A stretch of 5,695 nt of DNA, taken from Caulobacteraceae bacterium. GTDB lineage: Bacteria; Pseudomonadota; Alphaproteobacteria; Caulobacterales; Caulobacteraceae. Below the pieces are notes generated by a model. It was not told the origin of the DNA. It saw nothing but the letters and a program-made list of their open reading frames with translations, and did not search any database. Below, one piece after another: positions 1 to 5,362 of this stretch. Every line of letters begins with the position of its first letter. Positions within the stretch are counted from its first letter, which is position 1. The stretch lies in NCBI GenBank assembly GCA_025351125.1, contig JANXWN010000311.1, positions 1-5,695 of the forward strand, written 5' to 3'. The position numbers were made by a program, and so were the translations under genes.

Positions 1-1209
1 CCCGTACACGCGGTAGGGAAAGCGGCTGTCGGTCGCGACGTGATAGAACTGACCAGTCGGCTGGTTAAACCAGGAACTCCACGTAGAGCCGCCATTCAGC
101 GTAATCAGCACGCCCTGATCGGTGCCCAAGATTCGTCGCGCCGGATCGGCCGGATCAATCCATAAGCTGTGGAAATCGTTACCGGTGGGGTCGCCCTTGA
201 CGGCGGTAAAGGTCCGGCCGCCGTCATCCGAGCGCAAGACGACGGTGTTACACACCCACACTTGGTCAGCGTTGCGTGGATTAACTGCAACACCGCCGAA
301 ATACCAACCGCGCTCCGTGATGCGCGGGTCGCCGCTAACACGGGTCCAATCAGCCCCGGCGTTCTCAGAGCGGTAAAGACCGCCGCCGACCTTGGTGTCT
401 ATCAAGGCGAAAACGCGGTTGGGCGCGCTCGGTGTGGTGGCCAAGCCAATGCGACCGAAAGTTTGGGGCAGCCCGCGTCCTCTGATCAATGCCCAGGTCG
501 CGCCGCCGTCGGTAGATTTGTAGATCCCACCGCCGGGGCCGCTGGATGGGGGGTAGACATTCCAAGGCGGTCGGCGGGTTTGCCAAAGGGCGGCGTAAAC
601 GGTTTTTGCATCGTCGGGCTTAAAAGCGAGGTCGATTGCGCCGGTATCAACGTCCTTGAACAAGGTGCGTGTCCAGGACCCACCACCGTCGGTTGAGCGA
701 AACACGCCGCGTTGTTCGTTGGGGCCGTAGGCGTGCCCGAGGGCGGCGGTCAGCACGACGTTCGGATTGCCGGGGTCCACCAGGATTTTGCCGATCTGAC
801 GGCTGGATGTCAGGCCGCTGGGCGCCCAGGTTTTACCGCCGTCGATAGATTTGAACATTCCCACGCCTTGCGCGATGTCCGACCGCATATCCGCTTCGCC
901 AGTCCCGACGTAAAGAATCTTGGGATCCGATGGAGCCACCGCGAGGGCTCCGATCGAGCCAACCGGTTGATCGTCGAAAATCGGTTTCCAGGTTCGCCCG
1001 GCGTCGCGGGTCTCCCACACGCCGCCATTCACGGCGCCGAAATAGAAATGCAATTTATCGTCGCTCGCCCCAGCCACCGCTAACGCCCGTCCGCCGCGAA
1101 ATGGACCGATAGAGCGCCAGTGCAGTTGGTCGTAAGGCGTGGGGGCCGATTGGGCCGCCGTCGTCGTGGCGAACAATAACGAGGCCAGGACGATGAGCGT
1201 CATCCGCAT
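1..1209 (-). CDS. Secreted beta-propeller protein with BNR/Asp-box repeats (sortilin/VPS10-like, sialidase-type fold), 3' end outside window
   Basis: An open frame of 403 codons starts at 1209 and runs off the left edge without a stop, so the C-terminal part is missing. Residues 1-20 are a likely signal peptide (MRMT, a hydrophobic core, then TTAAQ), implying export. The mature part carries repeated Asp-box motifs of the form S-x-D-x-G-x-T-W: TRDAGRTW near 68, SIDGGKTW near 121, STDGGGSW near 172, STDGGATW near 232, SENAGADW near 281, SDDGGRTF near 327 and LNGGSTW near 371. Most follow a G-hydrophobic-aromatic strand (GMFK, GVFR, GIYK, GLYR). This spacing marks a multi-bladed propeller as in VPS10/sortilin and BNR hydrolase-like proteins. 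Family members are commonly around 1000 residues (recalled), so well over half may lie outside. The start is fixed by GGAG 8 bases upstream. It follows panB by 52 bases on the same strand. Substrate and enzymatic activity are unknown; many relatives are annotated as glycosyl hydrolases without proof. Confidence 0.88.
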   Translation of the reverse strand, partial: MRMTLIVLASLLFATTTAAQSAPTPYDQLHWRSIGPFRGGRALAVAGASDDKLHFYFGAVNGGVWETRDAGRTWKPIFDDQPVGSIGALAVAPSDPKILYVGTGEADMRSDIAQGVGMFKSIDGGKTWAPSGLTSSRQIGKILVDPGNPNVVLTAALGHAYGPNEQRGVFRSTDGGGSWTRTLFKDVDTGAIDLAFKPDDAKTVYAALWQTRRPPWNVYPPSSGPGGGIYKSTDGGATWALIRGRGLPQTFGRIGLATTPSAPNRVFALIDTKVGGGLYRSENAGADWTRVSGDPRITERGWYFGGVAVNPRNADQVWVCNTVVLRSDDGGRTFTAVKGDPTGNDFHSLWIDPADPARRILGTDQGVLITLNGGSTWSSWFNQPTGQFYHVATDSRFPYRVYG

Positions 1210-1261
1210 TTAAAAATCTCCGCCTTGACCCCTCCCCTACCATCGAAAAGGAACGAAATAC
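1210..1261 (-). other. Short intergenic gap between panB and the beta-propeller gene
   Basis: These 52 bases contain the ribosome binding site of the downstream gene. I see no convincing hairpin with a T-run and no clear promoter, so read-through from panB is plausible but not shown. Confidence 0.5.
1218..1221 (-). promoter_or_regulatory. Ribosome binding site of the beta-propeller gene
   Basis: GGAG on the minus strand lies 8 bases before the ATG at 1209. A second in-frame ATG two codons later (1203) would have a 14-base spacing, so the first ATG is preferred. Confidence 0.65.
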
Positions 1262-2095
1262 CTATCCCTTCGCCATCGCGAAATACGTTTCCGCCGCCCC
1301 CGGAAAAGCGCCCGACCGCACATCGTCGCTGTAGGCGCGCACGGCTTTGGCAATATCGCCACGTAAGTCGGCGTAGCGCCGCACGAACTTCGGCGTCCAA
1401 TCAAATAAGCCCAGCATGTCCTCGGTCACCAAGACCTGACCGTCGCAGCCCCCGGACGCGCCAATGCCGATGGTTGGGATCGCCAGATTTTGTGTAATTC
1501 GCCCCGCCAGCGCTTCGGCCACACCTTCAACAACCACACAAAACGCCCCGGCGTCGGCGGCGGCCTCCGCTTCGGCCAAGATACAGGCGGCTTCGGCGGC
1601 ATGGCGTCCCTTGGCCTTAAAAGCGCCGTCCAACAGCGCCGCCTGGGGACGTAAACCAACGTGGCCCATGACCGGCACGCCGCGACGAGTCAGATACGCG
1701 ATAGTATCGGCGACCTCGGGTCCGCACTCGACTTTCACCGCTTGAGCGCCGGTTTCTTTAAGTATCCGCACGGCGTTGCCGTAGGCCGTTTCGCGCGAAG
1801 CTTCGTACGAGCCGAACGGCATATCCACTACAACCAGGGCGCGGCGGCTGGCGCGCATCACCGCTTGGCCATGCAGGATCATCATTTCCATCGTTACGCC
1901 GACAGTGTTGGGCAGGCCGTGCAGGACCATGCCGACCGAATCACCGACCAGCAAAAGGTCGCATGTCGCGTCGAGGATGGCGGCCATCGGTGCGGTATAA
2001 GCGGTCAGGCATACCAAATGTTCGCCACCTTTACGGGCGCGAATATCCTGCACGGTTATACGGCGCACGGGCGCCTCTGCTGAGTGGGCTGACAT
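1262..2095 (-). CDS. panB: 3-methyl-2-oxobutanoate hydroxymethyltransferase (ketopantoate hydroxymethyltransferase)
   Basis: PanB transfers a one-carbon unit from 5,10-methylenetetrahydrofolate to 2-oxoisovalerate, giving ketopantoate, the first committed step of pantothenate and coenzyme A synthesis in the cytoplasm. The 277-residue protein is complete and close to the usual 260-280. It shows the family's TIM-barrel landmarks: VGDSVGM with Asp52 and VDMPFGSY with Asp91 (metal ligands by analogy with E. coli Asp45 and Asp84), VKVECG with Lys121 and Glu123, GHVGLRPQ with His145, VVVEGV with Glu190 (equivalent of the catalytic Glu181), and PTIGIGAS near 207. No key residue is missing. It begins 7 bases after the stop of the small membrane protein gene. 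The ATG has no good Shine-Dalgarno sequence, so translational coupling is likely. A GTG at codon 10 is preceded by AGAGG at 5 bases and is an alternative start. panC is not in the window. Confidence 0.97.
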   Translation of the reverse strand: MSAHSAEAPVRRITVQDIRARKGGEHLVCLTAYTAPMAAILDATCDLLLVGDSVGMVLHGLPNTVGVTMEMMILHGQAVMRASRRALVVVDMPFGSYEASRETAYGNAVRILKETGAQAVKVECGPEVADTIAYLTRRGVPVMGHVGLRPQAALLDGAFKAKGRHAAEAACILAEAEAAADAGAFCVVVEGVAEALAGRITQNLAIPTIGIGASGGCDGQVLVTEDMLGLFDWTPKFVRRYADLRGDIAKAVRAYSDDVRSGAFPGAAETYFAMAKG

Positions 2096-2102
2096 GGGGC
2101 GG

Positions 2103-2513
2103 CTAGATTTCCCGGATGGCGCGCGTCAAGAAGAGGCCGCCGGCAACCACCGCCAGGGCGGCCGACATCACCAAAATGCGCACGTCCAACGTTGCACCGC
2201 TGCTCACGACATCGCTGACCGCTTGCACGGCGGCGGCCACCCCATCGCGCACCGTCGCAAGACGATCGACCGTGGCGTTGGTCTTAGCGACGCTGAAAAC
2301 CAGTTGATTGAGGAGGCCCGAACCCAAAAACTGTACGCCGCCGATAACCCCGCCGACGATTCCCAATCCGCCAATAAGCGCTTGACGATAGGTCCAACTG
2401 CGATCCAATCGCGTAGTTACCCGGGTTGCAAAGCCGTCCGCGTCCATCGCCTGCGTCGGTGGCGACTCGGCGAACCAGCGCTCGAGTTGCATTTCAAATC
2501 CTCGATCATCCAT
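2103..2513 (-). CDS. Small two-helix membrane protein, probable anti-sigma factor for the adjacent ECF sigma factor
   Basis: The 136-residue protein has a charged N-terminal cytoplasmic-type segment (MDDRGFEMQLERWF, then DADGFATRVTTRLDRSW to about residue 40), a Gly-rich hydrophobic helix at about 45-68, a roughly 40-residue linker, and a second hydrophobic helix at about 112-130 ending in RAIREI. The expected topology has both ends in the cytoplasm and a short periplasmic loop. Position and layout (overlapping the sigma gene's 3' end, soluble N-terminus, membrane anchor) fit an anti-sigma factor; this is inference. It contains no cysteine and no H-x3-C-x2-C, so it is not a zinc-binding (ZAS) anti-sigma factor. 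The ATG at 2513 gives an ATGGATGA overlap with the sigma stop, which suggests coupling. An alternative ATG at 2492 (129 residues) has a strong AGGA 6 bases upstream. I prefer the longer form because the MDDxxFE...ERWFAE opening seems typical of such proteins. Confidence 0.75.
   Translation of the reverse strand: MDDRGFEMQLERWFAESPPTQAMDADGFATRVTTRLDRSWTYRQALIGGLGIVGGVIGGVQFLGSGLLNQLVFSVAKTNATVDRLATVRDGVAAAVQAVSDVVSSGATLDVRILVMSAALAVVAGGLFLTRAIREI
2499..2502 (-). promoter_or_regulatory. Shine-Dalgarno-like AGGA supporting an alternative internal start of the putative anti-sigma gene
   Basis: AGGA (in CGAGGA) lies 6 bases before an in-frame ATG at 2492, seven codons inside the preferred frame. 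It is better placed than the AGAAGG found 9 bases before the ATG at 2513, so either start, or both, may be used. Confidence 0.4.
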
Positions 2514-3093
2514 GACGGGACGCCTTCTGATCGCCGTTAAGGCTAGATTCCGGCGCCAGTCGCGCCCGGAGCTTGTCCATACCACGTTTGACATGGGATT
2601 TGATGGTTCCCAATGGTGTATTTAAGACCAATGCGACCTCGGCATGTGACAAACCCGCGCCAAAACACAAAGAGACGCAAACCCGTTCAACCGCTGTCAG
2701 AGCAGCCATCGCTCCATCCAAGTCGATCCGCGCCACGGCGCCCGCTTCGCCGATCAGTCGTTGCGTACCGTCATCTGGTGGCAGCGCCATCAGATCAACT
2801 CGGCGATCGCGTCGCCAACGCTTAACGTAAAGTCGCGCAGCTATGCGCTTGACCCAGGCGGCGAACGTCCCTTCGCCACGAAAGTCGGAAATTTGCTCGA
2901 ACGCCGCCATAAAGGCGTCTTGCGCGATATCGTCGGCGAGAGCGGGATCGGCCCCCATTCGGCGCAGCAAAGCCCGCACCGGCGTGCCGTGACGACGCAC
3001 CAGTTCACCAAATGCCGCCCGCCCGCCCGCAGCTGCCACGGCGACGAGCTCTAAGTCGTGGGCGGACGAACGCGTCGCCGCGTCATCAAGCAT
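2506..3093 (-). CDS. ECF-family RNA polymerase sigma factor (sigma-70 group 4, RpoE-like)
   Basis: This 195-residue protein is a typical extracytoplasmic-function sigma factor that would direct RNA polymerase to a dedicated promoter set. Region 2 spans about residues 27-98: AFGELVRRHG, then DDIAQDAFMAAFEQI at 54-68, the region 2.3/2.4 sequence FRGEGTFAAWVKRIAARLYV, and a basic KRWRRDRR tail. A linker of about 30 residues leads to region 4 at about 128-180: LTAVERVCVSLCFGAGLSHAE, then the helix-turn-helix ending NTPLGTIKSHVKRGMDKLRARL. Length and spacing are normal for the family, and there is no C-terminal sensor extension. The start has a purine-rich GGAAAGGG just upstream. The stop overlaps the start of the putative membrane anti-sigma gene by 8 bases, the usual arrangement for a sigma/anti-sigma pair. 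The DUF6249-like gene lies 24 bases upstream. The exact ECF subgroup cannot be set by eye. Confidence 0.95.
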   Translation of the reverse strand: MLDDAATRSSAHDLELVAVAAAGGRAAFGELVRRHGTPVRALLRRMGADPALADDIAQDAFMAAFEQISDFRGEGTFAAWVKRIAARLYVKRWRRDRRVDLMALPPDDGTQRLIGEAGAVARIDLDGAMAALTAVERVCVSLCFGAGLSHAEVALVLNTPLGTIKSHVKRGMDKLRARLAPESSLNGDQKASRHG

Positions 3094-3117
3094 GGCGCCC
3101 TTTCCGCAAGACCCCCG

Positions 3118-3549
3118 TCAGGACTGGGGCGCCTTGCGACGGGTCGCCCAGAGCAGAAGATACGCCAGACCGATTAAACCGGGAATAGCCCCAACGCCGG
3201 CGGTGCTCGCGCCGGACGTATAAGCGGCAACCTCATTAACGCTCATCAGGCCGTACCAGATCGCGTAGCCTAACCCACAAAATCCAAGACCTATCGCGAT
3301 TAAGACCGCCGCGCGGCGTAAATCACGCTCCGGCGTCGAGGTCACGCGGGGCGCGACGTTGCTCTGCAGAGCGGCGATAAGTTCAGGCGGGACAGGTTGA
3401 CCCTTTTCGAACGCTATCCGCAACGTCTCATGCATCCGATCCCGATCGCGATGGCGCAGATAAATGGGCACGAGGATAATTGAGGCCACGAACACCCAAA
3501 ATACCACTCCCATGATCACAGCCGACAGGTGGCCCACTATACTTTCCAT
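3118..3549 (-). CDS. DUF6249-like integral membrane protein, first gene of the sigma-factor cluster
   Basis: The 143-residue protein has three hydrophobic helices at about 9-31, 80-101 and 117-135. Between the first two lies a charged stretch with RHRDRDRMHETLRIAFEKG at about 32-50, followed by QPVPPELIAAL. One helix, a charged 'R-x-R...EKG' segment and two closing helices match what I recall of DUF6249 proteins; no biochemical function is known to me. It lies 24 bases upstream of the ECF sigma gene, so the two are very likely co-transcribed, and it may help sense or transmit an envelope signal (inference). The start was chosen at 3549 because GGAG sits 6 bases before it. In-frame ATGs at 3561, 3567 and 3591 would add up to 14 polar residues but have poor ribosome binding sites. 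Confidence 0.8.
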   Translation of the reverse strand: MESIVGHLSAVIMGVVFWVFVASIILVPIYLRHRDRDRMHETLRIAFEKGQPVPPELIAALQSNVAPRVTSTPERDLRRAAVLIAIGLGFCGLGYAIWYGLMSVNEVAAYTSGASTAGVGAIPGLIGLAYLLLWATRRKAPQS

Positions 3550-3555
3550 TGATCG

Positions 3556-3559
3556 CTCC
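3556..3559 (-). promoter_or_regulatory. Ribosome binding site that decides the start of the DUF6249-like gene
   Basis: GGAG lies 6 bases before the ATG at 3549. It sits inside the longer upstream reading frame, which argues that the longer frame is not the translated form. Confidence 0.65.
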
Positions 3560-3604
3560 ATTGTCATCTGACCAGCCAAACGCCGCGTCATTCACCAAGA
3601 TAGA

Positions 3605-3618
3605 GGCGTTCAGACGCC
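3605..3618. repeat. Perfect inverted repeat GGCGT-TCAG-ACGCC
   Basis: A 5-base stem with a 4-base loop. On the minus strand it follows the carbonic anhydrase stop by about 45 bases and is followed only by a mixed TCTATCTT, so it is a poor intrinsic terminator. It could equally be an operator overlapping a promoter for the sigma cluster. Confidence 0.4.
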
Positions 3619-3663
3619 CTTATAGATGCGGCGTCCTGCGTGAATAATTGGTAAGGCGGGTAA

Positions 3664-4269
3664 TCAGTCCAGATCCGCGGGGCCGCTAATTGTTGTTGCG
3701 AGATCCGTGACGAGGCCGTTGGCGATGGAATACACCCAGCCGTGCACCTGAATGGCTTGCCCGCGCGTCCAGGCGTCCTGGACGAAAACGTCGGAAGCTA
3801 CATTGCGGACTTGGCGCAGAACGCTCAACTCGCAAAGACGGTCCAGGCGTTCGCTTTTACCGACAATGGCGTCGAGTTCGCGCCGATGATCGTGGTGCAC
3901 CTCCCGGATCGGATGTAGCCAGTGGTCGACTAAACCGAGGCGTTTGCCGTCCACGGCCGCCGCCACGCCGCCGCAACCATAATGGCCGACCACGAGGATA
4001 TGTTTGACTTTCAGAACATCGACCGCAAACTGTAGCACCGACAGATAGTTCGCGTCCTGTGGCGGCGCGAGGTTGGCCACATTCCGGTGCACAAACAATT
4101 CGCCCGGATCCAGGCCGACAATGTCATTGGCGGGCACCCGACTGTCAGAACAGCCGATCCATAAATATTCCGGCGCCTGCTGATGCGCGAGGCGGCTGAA
4201 GAAACCCGGGTCGTTGGCGACCTTTTGCTCCGCCCAGGCGCGATTATTGGCTTTTAGATTGTCAAGCAT
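3664..4269 (-). CDS. can: Beta-class carbonic anhydrase
   Basis: The enzyme interconverts CO2 and bicarbonate in the cytoplasm, supplying bicarbonate to carboxylases and buffering internal pH. The 201-residue protein aligns by eye with E. coli Can (220 residues) through almost its whole length and is slightly shorter at the C-terminus. Zinc ligands and the active-site dyad are all present: Cys40, Asp42 and Arg44 in WIGCSDSRVP, and His96 and Cys99 in VVGHYGCGG. Other conserved blocks are GELFVHRNVANL near 56, SVLQFAVDVLKVKHI near 77, LDRLCELSVLRQV near 142, and WTRGQAIQVHGWVYSI near 167. The ATG at 4269 is preceded by AAGG about 8 bases upstream. It is flanked by 148 bases upstream and 114 downstream, so it appears to be transcribed on its own. 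No transporter (SulP or BicA type) is adjacent. Confidence 0.96.
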   Translation of the reverse strand: MLDNLKANNRAWAEQKVANDPGFFSRLAHQQAPEYLWIGCSDSRVPANDIVGLDPGELFVHRNVANLAPPQDANYLSVLQFAVDVLKVKHILVVGHYGCGGVAAAVDGKRLGLVDHWLHPIREVHHDHRRELDAIVGKSERLDRLCELSVLRQVRNVASDVFVQDAWTRGQAIQVHGWVYSIANGLVTDLATTISGPADLD

Positions 4270-4332
4270 ACTGTTGCCCTTAACGCCTGACTGCCGCGCC
4301 GTCGACGCCTATTTCAGCGTGATCGCGTACGA

Positions 4333-4344
4333 GGCCGCATGGCC
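4333..4344. repeat. Inverted repeat GGCC-GCAT-GGCC
   Basis: Perfect 4-base arms directly adjoining the GAAAC/GTTTC repeat. In a GC-rich genome such a short repeat is weak evidence of function. Confidence 0.25.
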
Positions 4345-4360
4345 GAAACACACACGTTTC
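4345..4360. repeat. Inverted repeat GAAAC-N6-GTTTC upstream of carbonic anhydrase
   Basis: Two perfect 5-base arms separated by ACACAC, 75 bases or more before the carbonic anhydrase start and overlapping a TTGAAA hexamer. Arm size and spacing fit a dimeric transcription factor site, but the regulator is unknown and 5-base arms can occur by chance. Confidence 0.4.
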
Positions 4361-4417
4361 AATGCCGCCCTATAGGCGTAAGCGAATATCTTGGCCGCCT
4401 CATCGCCCCGTCGAACC

Positions 4418-5362
4418 CTAACCGAACGGCCCTTCGGGCCCACCGACAGCATTGGACCACATCAGTTGAATAGGCGCGATCACGCCGTTGCCGAGTGTAA
4501 CTTCGACCATTACGCTGCGCAAATTGGCGCCCGCCTCGCTCATCGGGATATCACCGATCTCACCTCCACCCGTGGCGTCGGAATACCAGCCTAGCAAGGC
4601 GTCGTTATTGCCACGAATGGCATCCTCCACATCGGGGTCGGTCCGCACCTCGTTCAGCTCATGATAAAATGTGGCCACGATGTTTTTCCAAGAATCCGGC
4701 CAGACAGGAATCCCGTTGGGCTGTCCGTTGATGAATTGCGAGTAGACGCCAGCGGCGAAATACACCCGCTGCGCCCCGATATGACACGACCCGTGATAGC
4801 CCCCCAAACCTTGCAATGAACTGTCGAGATTATCGCCGTCGCCTCGCGCCTTGCCGACGCCGCCTACCGCGTCGGTGGTCAGAGTGACGCCCGGCGGCAG
4901 CATCAGGCAAATGACGGTGGTGTCAAAATCGACGCCGTTCAGCGAGCCGTCGGCGATCAGACCCGCCAGTATCGGATTGACTGAATCTCGCGTGAACGGC
5001 GCCACGACGGCGGGGATCAATCTTGCCGAGCCGAGAAAAGCCGTGCTGATCGCCGCCGCGCCCGGATAATACTGTTGCATCACGTTATTGAGGTGCGGAT
5101 CAGACATCGCGCCGGACAAGGCGGTGTCGATGTTTTGCATATCTGAGGCCGGCCAATTTTGGCTGCCAAGATAAAACGTTTTGAACGACAAATGGGGAAT
5201 GGTTTTCCCCCCCTTGAATGTCATGTTCAATGTTTTCCGCGCCTTAAAGCCCGGCGCGATCGCCCCGGTCGGTTTTTTTTTGTGCGCGCGCAACGTCATA
5301 AGTACCGCCGGGTCGACCTTGACGATGCCGTGTCGGGCCTGGGGGTTTGTGTTCGCGGCCAT
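4418..5362 (-). CDS. EXORDIUM/PHI-1-like protein with HELNE metallopeptidase-like motif
   Basis: A complete 314-residue protein. The telling part is NIVATFYHELNEVRTDP at about 227-243 (His234, Glu235, Glu238, Asp242), followed by LGWYSDATGGGEIGD at 257-271 (Glu268, Asp271). I recall the same order, a HELxEAxT(D/N)P helix then a WYD...GxExAD block, from plant EXORDIUM/phosphate-induced (PHI-1) proteins and bacterial homologues; these resemble zinc-peptidase active sites but lack the standard HExxH. A YHGSCHIG segment at 189-196 and an early GGKTIPHLSFKTFYLG strand also fit. Proteolytic activity is unproven. Unlike secreted relatives it has no signal peptide or membrane helix: the N-terminus is polar and basic (MAANTNPQARHG, later LRAHKKKPTG). 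The ATG at 5362 is chosen because GGAGG lies 8 bases upstream. An A9 run encodes the three lysines at 28-30. It appears monocistronic. Confidence 0.7.
   Translation of the reverse strand: MAANTNPQARHGIVKVDPAVLMTLRAHKKKPTGAIAPGFKARKTLNMTFKGGKTIPHLSFKTFYLGSQNWPASDMQNIDTALSGAMSDPHLNNVMQQYYPGAAAISTAFLGSARLIPAVVAPFTRDSVNPILAGLIADGSLNGVDFDTTVICLMLPPGVTLTTDAVGGVGKARGDGDNLDSSLQGLGGYHGSCHIGAQRVYFAAGVYSQFINGQPNGIPVWPDSWKNIVATFYHELNEVRTDPDVEDAIRGNNDALLGWYSDATGGGEIGDIPMSEAGANLRSVMVEVTLGNGVIAPIQLMWSNAVGGPEGPFG
4428..4440. repeat. Stem-loop GGCCC-TTC-GGGCC at the 3' end of the EXORDIUM-like gene
   Basis: A perfect 5-base GC stem with a 3-base loop lies within the last codons (GGPEGPFG) of the gene, 8-20 bases before its stop codon ends. 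No T-run follows on the minus strand, so it is not a standard intrinsic terminator, though it might protect the mRNA 3' end. It may simply reflect the Gly/Pro codons. Confidence 0.3.
5273..5281 (-). repeat. Nine-base homopolymer (A9 on the coding strand) inside the EXORDIUM-like gene
   Basis: Nine consecutive A bases encode Lys-Lys-Lys at residues 28-30. In the sequence given, the tract is in the length that keeps the frame open from the start codon to the stop. Confidence 0.85.

Larger units (their letters stand above)
3550..3663 (-). promoter_or_regulatory. Intergenic region expected to hold the promoter of the sigma-factor cluster
   Basis: This 114-base gap separates the end of the carbonic anhydrase gene from the DUF6249-like gene and is the natural place for the cluster's promoter. 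A TATAAG on the minus strand around 3618-3624 could be a -10 element, but no good -35 lies 17 bases upstream (only TTATTC). I found no GGAAC-type ECF -35 element, so autoregulation by the encoded sigma factor is not supported by eye. A short inverted repeat at 3605-3618 lies next to the TATAAG. Confidence 0.4.
4270..4417 (-). promoter_or_regulatory. Intergenic region upstream of carbonic anhydrase, with inverted repeats
   Basis: The 148 bases hold no supported gene and are the likely promoter region of the carbonic anhydrase gene. On the minus strand a TTGAAA at about 4357-4362 could be a -35 element, but the bases 17 downstream (TGCGGC) are a poor -10. Two inverted repeats overlap this candidate: GAAAC-N6-GTTTC (4345-4360) and GGCC-N4-GGCC (4333-4344). 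No T-rich terminator for the upstream gene is visible. Confidence 0.4.

Noticed and set aside
169..696. Long plus-strand open frame of 175 codons inside the propeller gene
   Set aside because: It is antisense to a frame with clear Asp-box repeats and a signal peptide, has no recognisable domain, and arises from the repetitive GC-rich coding sequence.
501..865. Similar DNA segments near 501-530 and 835-865 that could be read as a direct DNA repeat
   Set aside because: They encode matching Asp-box units (KSxDGG) of the propeller and are explained by protein repeat structure, not by a mobile or CRISPR-type element.
1661..2083. Plus-strand open frame of 140 codons inside panB
   Set aside because: Antisense shadow of a complete, fully conserved panB.
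2094..2540. Plus-strand open frame of 148 codons opposite the putative anti-sigma gene
   Set aside because: No recognisable domain, composition typical of antisense to GC-rich coding sequence, and the minus strand carries a membrane protein that fits the sigma operon.
2514..2594. N-terminal extension of the putative anti-sigma protein by 27 residues
   Set aside because: It would lie wholly within the sigma factor's region 4 coding sequence, and the ATG at 2513 gives the usual short overlap with a normal-looking N-terminus.
3550..3591. N-terminal extension of the DUF6249-like protein by 14 residues
   Set aside because: The upstream ATGs lack ribosome binding sites, whereas GGAG stands 6 bases before the ATG at 3549.
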